From: Siniperca chuatsi
Taxonomy: Eukaryota; Chordata; Actinopteri; Centrarchiformes; Sinipercidae
DNA: 64,000 bases
Assembly: GCF_020085105.1 (NCBI RefSeq)
Contig: NC_058043.1
Span: 17,846,167-17,910,166, forward strand
Direction: 5' to 3'
The notes beneath the pieces were generated by a model. It saw only the letters and a list, made by a program, of their open reading frames with translations, did not search any database and was not told the DNA's origin. Made by a program: the position numbers and the translations under genes. Below, piece by piece: positions 36,401-46,040 of this stretch (the first letter of the stretch is position 1; the number at the start of each line of letters is the position of its first letter).

Positions 36401-39250
36401 CTTCACAAAAAAACAAAAAATACAGACAAAAAAGACATGCATGAAATAGGAGTATTAAAAGAGCAAAAAAGTTTTTTTAGACAAATAAGAGAGATTTTAA
36501 AGGTGGGTAAGGTAAACTAGTTAAAGTTTCTAGTTAAAAGCAAGTTTGAAAATATGAGTTTTAAGTTTTGTTAAAATTATAAACCAGGGGCACATTCTCA
36601 AATCTATAGGGAGACTGTTCCAGAGTCTGCAGGAGATAGCCCAAATTCTAAAACCTTAACTGAAGGAGATTTTGACCTCTTCCAATCATTAATTTCTGAA
36701 ATGCAATTTACAAGATTGTCGACAGGGATCAACAGTCTGATCTGATGCCCCTATCGACAGAATGAAATAATTTGTTAGTGTACCGTTACAAATCACTGTT
36801 TTATGATGTGACAATGTTATGGTTGAGGTTTGGTTAGGTTTAGGCACAAAAATGACTTGGTTATAGGTTTAGGGAAAGATCATGATTTTGGTTCAAATAC
36901 GTACTTAGTTAAAGCTCCAGTGTATAGGATATAGTGGCATCTTGCTGTGAAATTGCATTTTGCAACCATTTGAATACTGCTCGCTTCACCCTCCCCTTTC
37001 AAGCGTGTTGGAGAAACTACGGTGGCTGTAAAAGTCACGAAAAACGTAAATGGCCTTATCTAGAGCCAGTGTTTGGTTTGTCCGTTGTGGCCTACTGTAG
37101 AAACATGGCGGTGCAACATGGCGACCTCCGTGGAAGGGGACTCGCTTCCTCTGTAGATAAAACAGCTTATTCTAAGGTAATGAAAACACGATTCTTATTT
37201 TCGGGTGATTATACACCAACGAAAACATGCTTATAAATACTATATTCCTTTTCTGCCAATAGCTCCTAAATGTTACACGCTGGACCTTTAAGGTTAGGGA
37301 AACATTGTGGTTAGGATTAAAATTACTACTTTGTTTATAAGGTTTGCCATCTATTCAGACCCTTGGCCCATAAAAATGTATAAAAAATACTAAAAAAAAA
37401 CAACCTTTCTCTATCTCTTACTGTTACTAAATGTAGCACTTGCAGCAGTTCAGCATATTTGATGAAGTTGATGTACTTATATGATTCTTTCATAAAAGCG
37501 TCAGCTAAATAAATATAATGTAGTTGGAGGACCTTTGATGACATGGTTACAATAATAACCACATGGTTAAGGTTAGGGAACAATCATAGTAGTTATGGTT
37601 AAAAGAAACAAACATTGACCCACGTTACAGTCCGACATTTCTATAATAACGTCACCTGATATCCTCCTTTGCTCCAGATGGACAAGATGTCATAATTCCT
37701 ACGGCTGCTAGAGGGCTTTGTCGCAACATATGCCGTTATTGGGAACTTCCTGAAACAACTGATTTTGGCGTTTTTCTTGAAAGGACAGTCTCAAATATAG
37801 AATTGCGTGTCGTCTGCGTAGAAGTGGAAACAGATGCCACGTTTGAAGATAAGAGAACTTGTGACTAGACTGTAAAGGCTATAACATATGATTCACATCA
37901 ATTTTTGTACTCATCTAATCATTCAGTGACCATTTATGCCCTGGGTGGGGTCATTGGCATCCTGGAAGTGTTGTAGTTTAGGTGTATCACTTCCTGGTTT
38001 ATTTTGTAGTAGTCTCCTTCCCTTGTGTGTCTTGTGTTTTTACTTCCTGTCTGTGTTTTCCCTCCAGTTTTGATTGTTGGTCCTCCCTTGATTGTTGGCA
38101 CCTGTGTCTTGTTATCTCACCTCCCCTAGGGTATTTAGTCTGGGTCTTTTCTTTGTTCTGTGTTGGATTATTGTTGTACACATGGTGGTGGTCCTTGCTG
38201 AGCCCTTGTCAGTGAGTTTATATTGGATTCTTTGTTCTCCTGTGGTCTTTTTTTGGATTCTTGGATTTTGGATTTTTGGATTTTGCCTGCTCCCCTGTGA
38301 ACTGTGTTCCCACCTTGGACTCACTCCCCTGCTTTCACCCATGCTATCTGGTACTTATCTGCCTTTTGTCTGCTCATTACCTGTCTGCTCACCTCTGCCT
38401 GTTCTTGCCTGTATACCACCCCACAATAAACACGGTAGTCATCCGGCTACTTCACCCTGAGACCGCTTCCTTGTCATCTGCTTTTGGGTCCACATACCTC
38501 TATTTAGCACCTCGCCTTACGACAGGAAGAGACTACTCCCATCAGATTTGTATTTTAATTTGTCACTCGTCTGAAGGTCTCAAATGCCGCTTACCTTGGT
38601 TTGCTTGTCTGTGAGCAGCAGTTTAGCACCTCGCACCTCCAGCAGCATGCTCTGACCCCACACACGACCCATCCCGTCCAGCAGATTCAGCCGCTCCACG
38701 CAGTCAGCCACGCTTCTCAACTCCTTCCCATCCAGCTCACAAGTGAACAAATGCTGCAGCAGAGAGGCATTAACGCACAACATTGAACATAGCATGATCC
38801 AAAAAGGGTCACATTTGTATGGATAATGTTGCATATGATACCTCCACTCTGTACTGAAATTTGTCCATCATCTTGTTTATTGATGCAACATACTCCTTCC
38901 TTTGCACTGTTAAAACATCAACCAGAGCTCTGTCATTCATAAGATTAACCTGAACAGGTGTACCCACTGATTATGTCAAGTGCAGCAGTGTTAACTTACA
39001 GTAAATTGACTTTCCACTGGGTTTCGACAGATTTGACACCTGTGATGACACCTCATCCATAGTGGAGTAACCACTGTCACAACAAATGCAAGCAATTTAC
39101 AACATCGCTCATCTGCTAATAAAGTAAGTAATGAATGAAACAATCAATCAATTGATCAATCAAACACAAATTGTGAAATACATACTTAGACTGGATCGAT
39201 CCTGCGTAGCTGCTGGTGTCATTGTCAAAGGGACTGTTACTCCTGATCAT
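30432..39250 (-). CDS. eps8l3: EPS8-like protein 3 (19 coding exons)
   Basis: EPS8-family adaptor that links receptor tyrosine kinase signalling to actin and Rac. Exons in transcript order: 39250-39186, 39073-39000, 38906-38842, 38753-38595, 36189-36040, 35943-35879, 35792-35668, 35591-35424, 35249-35144, 35030-34957, 34826-34752, 34271-34126, 33184-33058, 32952-32906, 32824-32728, 32620-32516, 31385-31300, 30704-30572, 30443-30432. The predicted protein is about 628 aa: N-terminal PTB domain (SIYLQRKEY, HLFTCELDG, GRVWGQSMLLEV), an acidic E-run linker, NHILSDIEIFMGQ helical region, SH3 domain (RVMYDFISRNHRELTV...KQWWEVRNSRGEEGFVPNN), and a C-terminal SAM-like domain (VKAWLEDKGF...GMTREELKTLCPEEGG). 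It matches EPS8L3 rather than EPS8 in length and linker. All junctions are in phase except the one after 35668, where the strong GTGAGT donor leaves one surplus base; a weaker donor 8 nt on restores frame. The last exon is 12 nt (AAI-stop). Confidence 0.9.
31147..31180. repeat. (TAA)n microsatellite
   Basis: Imperfect run of AATAAT units, interrupted once by GATAAT, in the eps8l3 penultimate coding intron. Confidence 0.8.
31468..32097 (+). mobile_element. Solo LTR-like element (about 630 bp)
   Basis: Starts TGTCAAG and ends CCTAACA (5'-TG...CA-3'). The flanks GTTAC and GTTAG agree at four of five positions, compatible with a short target-site duplication. It contains a poly(A)-type CAATAAAGACTGACTG near the 3' end followed by CTGCGTCCTGCTTTTGGGTCC, a pattern common in fish Gypsy-type LTRs. 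No internal retroviral-type coding sequence adjoins, so it is a solo LTR. It carries a (GT)n run and lies in an eps8l3 intron in the opposite orientation to the gene. Confidence 0.55.
31560..31587. repeat. (GT)n microsatellite
   Basis: 28 bp of GT repeat inside the solo LTR-like element. Confidence 0.9.
33291..34082 (+). mobile_element. MITE of the ACTTAAGTA family, copy 1
   Basis: Left end CAGTGAAGAAGAAGTACTCATATCC, then TTACTTAAGTAAAAGTGCC; right end GTACTTAAGTACAGTAC ... GTTACTTTCCCCCCACTG. CAGTG/CACTG termini and internal ACTTAAGTA palindromes define the family, further copies of which are at 44390, 58690, 59466 and 59876. From memory this is a very abundant percomorph non-autonomous DNA element. 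The middle (about 33500-33880) is unrelated AT-rich sequence, perhaps an insertion. Confidence 0.6.
36300..36710. mobile_element. Possible LINE/SINE tail fragment
   Basis: The stretch with ATAGCACATTTTCATACAAAAAGATGCTAAACA and later GGGGCACATTCTCAAATC ... AGACTGTTCCAGAGTCTG resembles teleost retroposon 3' regions. No coding sequence. Intronic in eps8l3; identification is weak. Confidence 0.3.
36909..37291. mobile_element. MITE with TTAAAGGTCCAG terminal inverted repeats
   Basis: Left terminus TTAAAGCTCCAGTGTATAGG; the right terminus read on the opposite strand is TTAAAGGTCCAGCGTGTAAC, giving roughly 17-bp imperfect terminal inverted repeats. The interior has GCCAGTGTTTGGTTTGTCCG and GAAACATGGCGGTGCAACATGG, a composition I recognise as an abundant teleost interspersed repeat. 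It lies in the large eps8l3 intron. Confidence 0.7.
37983..38523 (+). mobile_element. Solo LTR, fish Gypsy-type (about 540 bp)
   Basis: Begins TGTATCACTTCCTGG, ends CCTTACGACA. Near the 3' end it has CCACAATAAACACGG (poly(A) signal) followed by CTGCTTTTGGGTCCACATACC, the usual R-U5-like layout of these teleost LTRs. No adjoining gag-pol sequence, so a solo LTR. No clear target-site duplication. It lies in the eps8l3 intron about 70 bp past the donor of the fourth coding exon (38595), antisense to the gene. Confidence 0.65.
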
Positions 39251-40410
39251 TGTCAGTACTGACCTAACAGCTGCAATATCATATGATATGAATTATACAC
39301 ACCATGAATGTGTAATGTTAATGGTATGAGCTGACTCAACAACCTGCATCTGACATAAATCTAGAAATCATTTATTTTGGGAGGTTTGTCGAGCCATCAG
39401 TCTTTAATCAAAGCTGAGTGAAGCTTAAAAATATCAAGTTTTGTTAAGTTTTAGCTGAGAAACTTTTACATATGTCAGAAGCAAAATGAGTCTTTGCTCA
39501 AACAACACCTTGGTTATTAGCACTAAATTAATAAATAGCTGTTGATAATTATCAACTAGTTGTAGTCACCTAGCAACACAGCATTCTGATCAACCTGACA
39601 TCTTTATGGTGTTGTTAGAATATTTCAAGAGTTTGTATGTTTTAAAAACAGGTTTGCAGACTGTTTTATATCACAAATGCAGACTAAATCAGGCCGAAGG
39701 TAAACGATCTGAATACAATAAAACAAACAACATATTTCAAACACAAATACATTGCAAATGGTTAAGAACATTCCACAGTAAGTAAGTCAGATAAGTCTTC
39801 TATCTGTTCTAATAAGATCTATTCTTGAGATTTTATGGTAATGTGGATTTTATTTGAGTTGTCTTAAATGAAGTGCAAACACGCAGCAACCCTTCATTAC
39901 AGATCATATAACAAAGACATATCCAGTTTACTATGGAGATTTATTGTCAAAAGCTCTTACCTTTGTTGTCTGGCAGGTGAATGTTGTTACTTCCTTCTGT
40001 ATTATTTACCCTTATATTAATACCCTTGTATTAGTAAAAATACAACTCGTATTTTAATCCTGTACCTGAGTGAACAACATAATGCACCCAAGACTTCCTT
40101 GATAAAGAGAAGGACAAAGTCCACTGTCAGTAGCAAAACGATCTGTGGGATACTGAGCCAACCCAGTTGAGGGTGTGAGATCTTAGTGTGGCATCCCATC
40201 TGAGCAAAGGTTACCAGATACTGAGAAAAACACCTTACCCTGGAAAAGCTTAAAGGTTTCCAGGTCTATAAATGACACCCCCCCGTTAAATATTAACAAA
40301 AACACACCGCTACAGGCGCAGCAGCTTCAAAAACGCCACAACAGCTGGTGCGCCCCTTCAACAACAACTGTTCGTCTATTTACCGGCATAGTAAACGGCA
40401 TTATACTCAC

Positions 40411-40450
40411 CAGAGAGATTCACCTGGCTGCAAATGCAACAGGAAGAAAG
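40411..40450 (-). promoter_or_regulatory. eps8l3: Candidate eps8l3 first (untranslated) exon and promoter
   Basis: Reading leftward, CTCTCTG followed by GTGAGTATAATG gives a strong donor at 40410/40411 that could join the acceptor before the start-codon exon (about 39270). The sequence just upstream (40450-40620) is the most GC-rich local stretch. The transcription start is not determined. Confidence 0.35.
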
Positions 40451-40751
40451 TGGTAAAGTAGTCAAGCTCGCCTCTTGCTTGATTTGATTGGCTGCCTGGG
40501 CCAAGTTTGGCATTAACGAGCGGTGCGACTCCGCACTTTACATTAAAAAGTTGAGAATAATAACTTAATAATAACTTTTATGCGCGTCTAAAAACCGCTA
40601 GAAAAACGCGACACGCAAAAGAGGAGCGCACGCCAGGCGCGCCGTACCATAGGAAAACATTGGTTCTGCTGGTGACGCATTTCTAGCGTCTAGACCTCTG
40701 TGTGATCGCCTCTTTAGAGTGAATTAAAAATAGATCTACGGAGGACGAAAA

Positions 40752-41068
40752 GATAAGGCAGTATTATAGAAAAGGTTTCAGTCGTAGTCATCTGGACACT
40801 GTTTTCAGAATCAAGACGTTTCAATTATGAAAATGGTCTGAGAACTCAGAAATTTAAGCTAATCTGTGTTACTTAAACCCTGAGTTTCTGCTGTTTAACC
40901 TGCCTAGTGATTGAATTGAGAATGACTTCCGGATGGGAGCCGAAACGTCTTGATTCTGAAAACAGTGTCCAGATGACTACGACTGAAACCTTTTCTACGA
41001 TAGAACACTCCTGGACGAATGAGGGGCTACACCGTCTTATTTTGAAGAATTTTGGATAAGGAAGTATT
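40752..41068. mobile_element. 289-bp insertion with 14-bp target-site duplication and internal inverted repeat
   Basis: GATAAGGCAGTATT (40752-40765) and GATAAGGAAGTATT (41055-41068) flank the insert 40766-41054, matching at 13 of 14 positions. Inside, about 55 bp at 40767-40821 is the reverse complement of part of 40929-40999. The latter 71-bp segment is also the reverse complement of the short insertion at 56209-56279 with one mismatch. No coding similarity recognised; a 48-codon open frame (40921-41056) runs over the right arm but has no known relative. Confidence 0.6.
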
Positions 41069-41699
41069 CATTGCAGTTTTGATAGGCCAACTTCTCTTCA
41101 GGGGGGGTCATAACTTAAAACTTAAAACTAACATTATATTGTATTTTAGTTACATAAACAAAATGAAAACCTACCAAAGTCAGGTTCATCTCTATTCAAC
41201 ATCCAGTTTAAAATGTTTTCAATATCAAATAATGTCAGTCCATTTGGCAGAACGGTTTCACAATAAAACCACACCAGCCTTTTGTGTTTTAATGTCAACT
41301 GAGGAGCAATCACACTGCCAAACATTAACGTTGGGTTACTTAAGGTAATTCCCGGTTCTTTGATAACAGAGTGAGGTGTTTCACTGTGGGGAATGCCTCT
41401 GACGTGACCACTACGGAGGCTCCAATGACACCACGTCTGTCTATGACAGACAGGTAGATCCGTGGGGTAGATCCGTCTTTATAACATGGTTGACCAGCCA
41501 GCCAGGTCATTCTACACCGGTTTCTTCCCTCATCCTACAAGGAGGGAAGTGATAGTGAAACACCTCACTGTTATCAAAGAACCAGGGATTATGTTAAGTA
41601 ACCCAACATTCTTTTTCTGATGTCGTTCGGTGTTTCACTATGGGAGATATGGCCCACTCCCAGATTGCATAATCTCCCGGAGCCATATGACTCCCAGAC

Positions 41700-42283
41700 T
41701 CCCATCTGAGACCCCACTAGACAGTCCCTGAGGCCCCAGTCTCCAGTACTGCATGCGCTAAGAGTGGACCTGAGACATCCAATCTGTAGAACTTCACAAA
41801 CGTATGTTATGTAGCGCAACTCGCCGCGGCACAAACATCCTCAACCAGAACTCCTTTACAAAGTGCCTACGACGTAGCCATGCCTCTGGTGGAGTGGGCC
41901 TTCAACCCTAAGGGCGGCTGCAGGCCCCTGCACCTGTAAGCCAGCCTTATAGCCTCCACAATCCAGTGGGACAGCCTCTGGTGGGACAGTGTCTTTCCTT
42001 TGTGGGGTGTAGCCCAAGACACAAACAGCTGATCGCTTCTCCTGAAGCTTGTTGACCTGCCAACATAAAATGGTGATGCCCGTACGGGGTATAGCGTATT
42101 CAGCCTGCGCTCCTCCACTATACTGAATGGCGGAGGGTGGAAAGCCTGCAGCTCCACTGTGGGACACCTAAACGCAGACTCCACCATCTTAGGTACAAAA
42201 GCTGGGTTAGGCCGTAAAAACTTTTGAAAACCCCGGAGCAAACTGCATTCAGGCCGTGCGTGTCGACAACGCCTGTAAATCAC
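41700..42283 (-). pseudogene. Tyrosine recombinase of the DIRS-like element (broken)
   Basis: Tyrosine recombinases replace the integrase in DIRS elements. Motifs seen in order: NPAFVPKMVESAFRCPTVEL, FRRSDQLFVSW, LSHWIVEAI and the catalytic H-x-x-R box in AHSTRGMATS; downstream, FVKFYRLDV carries the expected nucleophilic Tyr. In-frame TAG directly after MATS and a TAA further on interrupt the frame between the H-x-x-R box and the Tyr, and upstream parts are frameshifted or missing. Not functional as read. Confidence 0.75.
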
Positions 42284-42549
42284 TCACCTGCTTAGCCGTA
42301 GTCAGAGCTAACAACAGTGCAGTGAAGTGAAAGAAACTTTAAACCTACGCCATATAAAGGTTCTAATGGATGTTGTGAGAGAGCATCCCACAATGGTACC
42401 AGGGGCCTAGAAACTGGGAGCTTATGGCACACCCCATCTCTGCCACCAAGTGTTTGGATGTCCATCGTGGGGCTATCGGGAACAGTGACAGGCCCAGCTC
42501 CCTCACCCTGGCCAGAGTGGGGGAGATCAGGCTGAGGGGAGGGAACGCT

Positions 42550-43375
42550 TATAACAGCACGTTCAGCCACAGATGAGCCAGTGCATCCACACCCAACGGT
42601 GCATTTACATCCGCCAGGGAGAAGTACAGAGGGCACTGAGCGTTTTCTTGCGATGCAAAGAGATTGACAGCAGCCTGACCGTATCTCTGCCATGTTTGTT
42701 CCACTACTTGGGGATGGAGCTTCCATTCCACCAAATAGAGGATGTCCTCTGGACAACAGATCTACACCCTTGTTCAACACTCCTGCAACGTGGCGACCCG
42801 AGCCGGGAGCTGCTCCACGGAACTATCTTGCAAGCCAACCTGTACAGCTGCCGGGAGCGTGTGGCTCCCTGGCGATTTATAAACGTGACCACTGTGGTGT
42901 TGTCCGACTTTAACAGAACATGCTGGTCCTGGAGGAAAGGAAGAAAATGTTTGAAAAAGGACGGTTCATTCGGTAAGTATGAAAAAGCTGCTTCGGCCGC
43001 GCTGGCTGGTCTGGATTGCTGAGATGAGAAGGTGGAATCGTCCTTCCCTTCCTCCATCTCATTCAGGTCGAGGATGTCGGACCCGGACTCGCCATCTACA
43101 TCATCGCTCTCCGCCCCCGGCCCAGTGAGGCCGTCAAAAAACAGGCACATGTCCAGCGGATCCCCCTCATCCATCATGTCCACCCAGCTCGTAGTGGCTC
43201 GCAGCTGATGGGTAGAAGGGTATGCTTTAGTGGCGGTGGCAGAAGCAGCCAGGCAGGGATCCTGGCTACCAACACTCACCACTGCAACCCTCAGTCTCCT
43301 CTCCAGGATGTTTTCAGGCATTGCTGCGCAGTGTGCATAGACTTGGGGCCAGCAAGGCCTAGGCGTGTTTAGCAC
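42550..43375 (-). pseudogene. Fused gag / RNase H remnant of the DIRS-like element
   Basis: A 223-codon open frame (43375-42704) starts in gag-like sequence (AHCAAMPENILERRLRVAVV, acidic linker DILDLNEMEEG) and passes without a break into RNase H sequence (KSDNTTVVTFINRQGATRS). The reverse transcriptase that should lie between is absent, so an internal deletion created the fusion. A second frame downstream holds EWKLHPQVVEQTWQRYG and NAPLGVDALAHLW, typical of the C-terminal part of DIRS polyproteins. Confidence 0.7.
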
Positions 43376-43613
43376 CCATGCACATTATGCATAATGGGTG
43401 CTGGGTCCCTGCCCGAAATGGCTGCTCCACATTACGCAGGGCACGGGCGGGAGGCGCTGCGGGCCTCTCCTTCGGCTCGGATCCTTTGGTGGAGGCCGCA
43501 AGCACAGACATGTCGCCTGGAATGGAGAAACAAAAAGGGGAAGCTAGGTGGTAGCCTAGAGAGATAATAAAACCACCACAAGGCTCGTCATTTAACATCT
43601 TGCAAGGGTGCAC
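43376..43613 (-). pseudogene. Gag N-terminal remnant of the DIRS-like element
   Basis: Open frame of 84 codons ending in HPLCIMCMGAKHA, which resembles the C-x-x-C ... H box of fish DIRS gag proteins. It overlaps the start of the fused frame (43375-42704) and appears separated from it by a frameshift. Confidence 0.45.
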
Positions 43614-44389
43614 CTAGTTGATAGTATAGTCGATATTAGCCTAACTACAAATATGCTGTACGGAGGATAGCCCACCACTATGCATTAGCTGTGCTCCAAA
43701 GTCAGCCAGCCCACCAGCTAATGCAAGCTGACCCACTGGGCTTGCATGATCCGTTAGCCTGAGATACTGTGGCTACATAGAAAATAAATACGCGGTAGCC
43801 GGCTTGAATAGCTTGCCACGACGCGGTTGCTATTCCACTCACAGCTTAATGCTTATCAGCTTATTAGCACAAACCAGAGTTGCTGCCGATATCTCGCTAG
43901 GCGACGTGACGCCTCGACTGGATGGCTATTTAGCTGTTAAGCAGATATCTGACTGGATGCACTGAGGGAGCTTAGGTAGCTTCCCCGCACGGGAAGAAAG
44001 CGAGAATGACCTGGCTGAGGGGGCTGGTCCCCTCCCACAGGTCGACCTGTCTGTCACGGGCAGACGTGGTGTCATTGGAGCTTCATAGTGGTCCGCCAGA
44101 GGCAATTCCCGTTAGAAATCACGTTAGAAAAAGAACCAGAACGAAAGTAATGTAATGAATACAGGGCAAACAACGTGACCATATTTAGCTCAAAGGACCT
44201 CACAGGGGAGTCATAATATGTGTGACAACGATACAAAATCGAGAACTAACACCTGTCACCTATTCATCATCCAGTTTAAATGCAATGTAATGATAAGAGC
44301 TTGTTTTAGATTAATATCCTCCATCCTGAAAATCAGCAGAACACGTGGCTAAATAACCTACACAATCCACAGCCAACCTGCCTGCTACA

Positions 44390-44668
44390 CAGCGGTGGAA
44401 AATACTAGTACATCAAGGACTGTAATTACAGTAATTACAATTTCGAGGTAGTTGTACTTTGAGTATTTCAATTGTATGCTACCTTATACTCCCACTCCAC
44501 TACATTTCAGAGGGAATTATTAAAATTCTGCTTACATGTTAATGCCTAATGAGTACTTTTACTTTTGATACTTATATAACATTTTGAATACAGGACTTGT
44601 GATGGAGTACTGTGGTATTTTTTGTCAGAGTATCTACCTAACGTATCTGAATACTTCTTCCACCAAGG
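44390..44668 (-). mobile_element. MITE of the ACTTAAGTA family, copy 2
   Basis: CAGCGGTGGAAAATACTAGTAC at the left and GAATACTTCTTCCACCA at the right are the two family ends in inverted orientation relative to the copy at 33291; CACTCCACTACATTTCAGAGGG is the diagnostic internal segment. Confidence 0.6.
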
Positions 44669-45170
44669 CTGTTAAATATAAAGAATATTTATGGTATTTA
44701 TTTATGGAACAGACTTATACTGTATATTTGGTCAATCTAATGATATATTTGGCATTTATTGTCAGATGGCTGGAAAACGATTAATGTAACTAACAACAAA
44801 CAACCTCACTTTGGAGGTTCAGGAGCTCTACTAATGTGGACACTGGACCAAAACATATCACACATTATACTCATTTTCTGTTGAACTAAACCACTGGAGG
44901 TCAGCAATGTTGCATGAGCACATCCAGAAGGTGTAGAGCTGCAGTCAACTAAAAAAAATCTGTCAACCTGCAGCCTCACCAGTCAGTCAGCTGGAGCAGA
45001 AAAGTAAACCATGTTTAGACATGTAACTACTGTCAATATCTAACAGCTATTTGAGAGGGGATGAGGTAACAATGCCGCATTGTACAAAGCTGATATATTT
45101 TACTCTTTTTGCCCAGAAAGAAGTCTAGCACATTTGTAATCATTAAAGTAATTTATAAACTCAAATGTTA
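44669..45170. other. Short intergenic spacer; nothing recognised
   Basis: About 500 bp between the MITE and the irf6 poly(A) region, AT-rich, with no gene, repeat or motif I can support. Confidence 0.5.
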
Positions 45171-45182
45171 TTTTAGCATTTT

Positions 45183-45188
45183 TTTATT
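45183..45188 (-). terminator. irf6: Poly(A) signal of irf6
   Basis: TTTATT on the plus strand (AATAAA for irf6) about 850 bp past the stop codon at 46041. It implies a 3' UTR from 46040 to roughly 45165 with no MITE in it. Confidence 0.5.
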
Positions 45189-46040
45189 GATAAACTATAC
45201 AATCACAGGATAAATGCACTGACATTCATCTAAAACATAATTCAGCACCCCAAAGTGCAGTGGCATCCATATTAACAGATCCATATAGCTGAATGTGTAG
45301 TTAAATGGCTGCCTGGATACAATAAATGGCTTAAAATCAAAGATATGAATACAAAAATATCCTACAATATAAATGGAAAAATAAAAACAACTTAAGACAA
45401 ACTGCAGGCCGGGTGACCAGAAAACTGATACTTCTGTCAAACGGGAAGATTTTTGGTCAAACATATGTTAAGAAATTGTGCTTGCAGGATAATGGGATCT
45501 CAAACAGCTTGACTATTTAGTCATAAATGAATGGAAAAAGAAACCAACCATCCATGCGTTCATTCACATTTGCCTGTATGCTATCCAAAATATACAAATC
45601 CCATGCTAGATGACATTTTATATGGAGGTCAAAAGATAAAAATCATTCTGCCCTTTTTCTTGACTCTAGGAAAGTTTGGTAATCACTGTCACATGATCTG
45701 TTTTGGATAACTAAGGCACAGGGCAATTTCTGTAACTCATTAACCATGTTAAATGTTCTCTTGCAGCTAGCAGGACTTTGGCCCATGCAGTCACCACATC
45801 TGTCTACAGTCCATGCACACATAATGCAGAGTAATGCAGGCTTGAAGTCACTACTTCTATATACAGAAAAGCATTGTCACTGCACATTTATACCAGAGAA
45901 AAGCATATGAATTCTACAGTATATTGTGCACACTTCTAAATATGATTACACATAAGTACTTCTTTGCTAACAGTAGGTAACTCTCAGTAGCAGTGTGAAA
46001 CATACAGTGATATATGATATAATTCGCAGTGTGGGCTGCT

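Larger units (their letters stand above)
41333..44118 (-). mobile_element. DIRS-like retrotransposon, internally deleted
   Basis: In transcript order: a gag-like region (about 43613-43000), RNase H remnant (42920-42810), a downstream polyprotein segment (42780-42550) and a tyrosine recombinase (about 42283-41700). Ends: 41378-41450 and 44050-44112 are inverted copies of each other (both contain TCCAATGACACCACGTCTG in one or other orientation). This gag / RT-RNaseH / tyrosine-recombinase layout with inverted ends defines DIRS elements. At about 2.8 kb it is roughly half of a full element, and the reverse transcriptase is missing. Several frames are broken. It lies between the 5' ends of eps8l3 and the 3' end of irf6. 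Confidence 0.8.

Noticed and set aside
38092-38614. Plus-strand open frames of 117-122 codons rich in hydrophobic residues, mimicking membrane proteins
   Set aside because: They lie within the CT/TG-rich solo LTR and reflect its base composition.
40921-41056. 48-codon open frame across the right arm of the 289-bp insertion
   Set aside because: No relatives recognised, and the same sequence occurs as a non-coding insertion at 56,209; not supportable as a gene.
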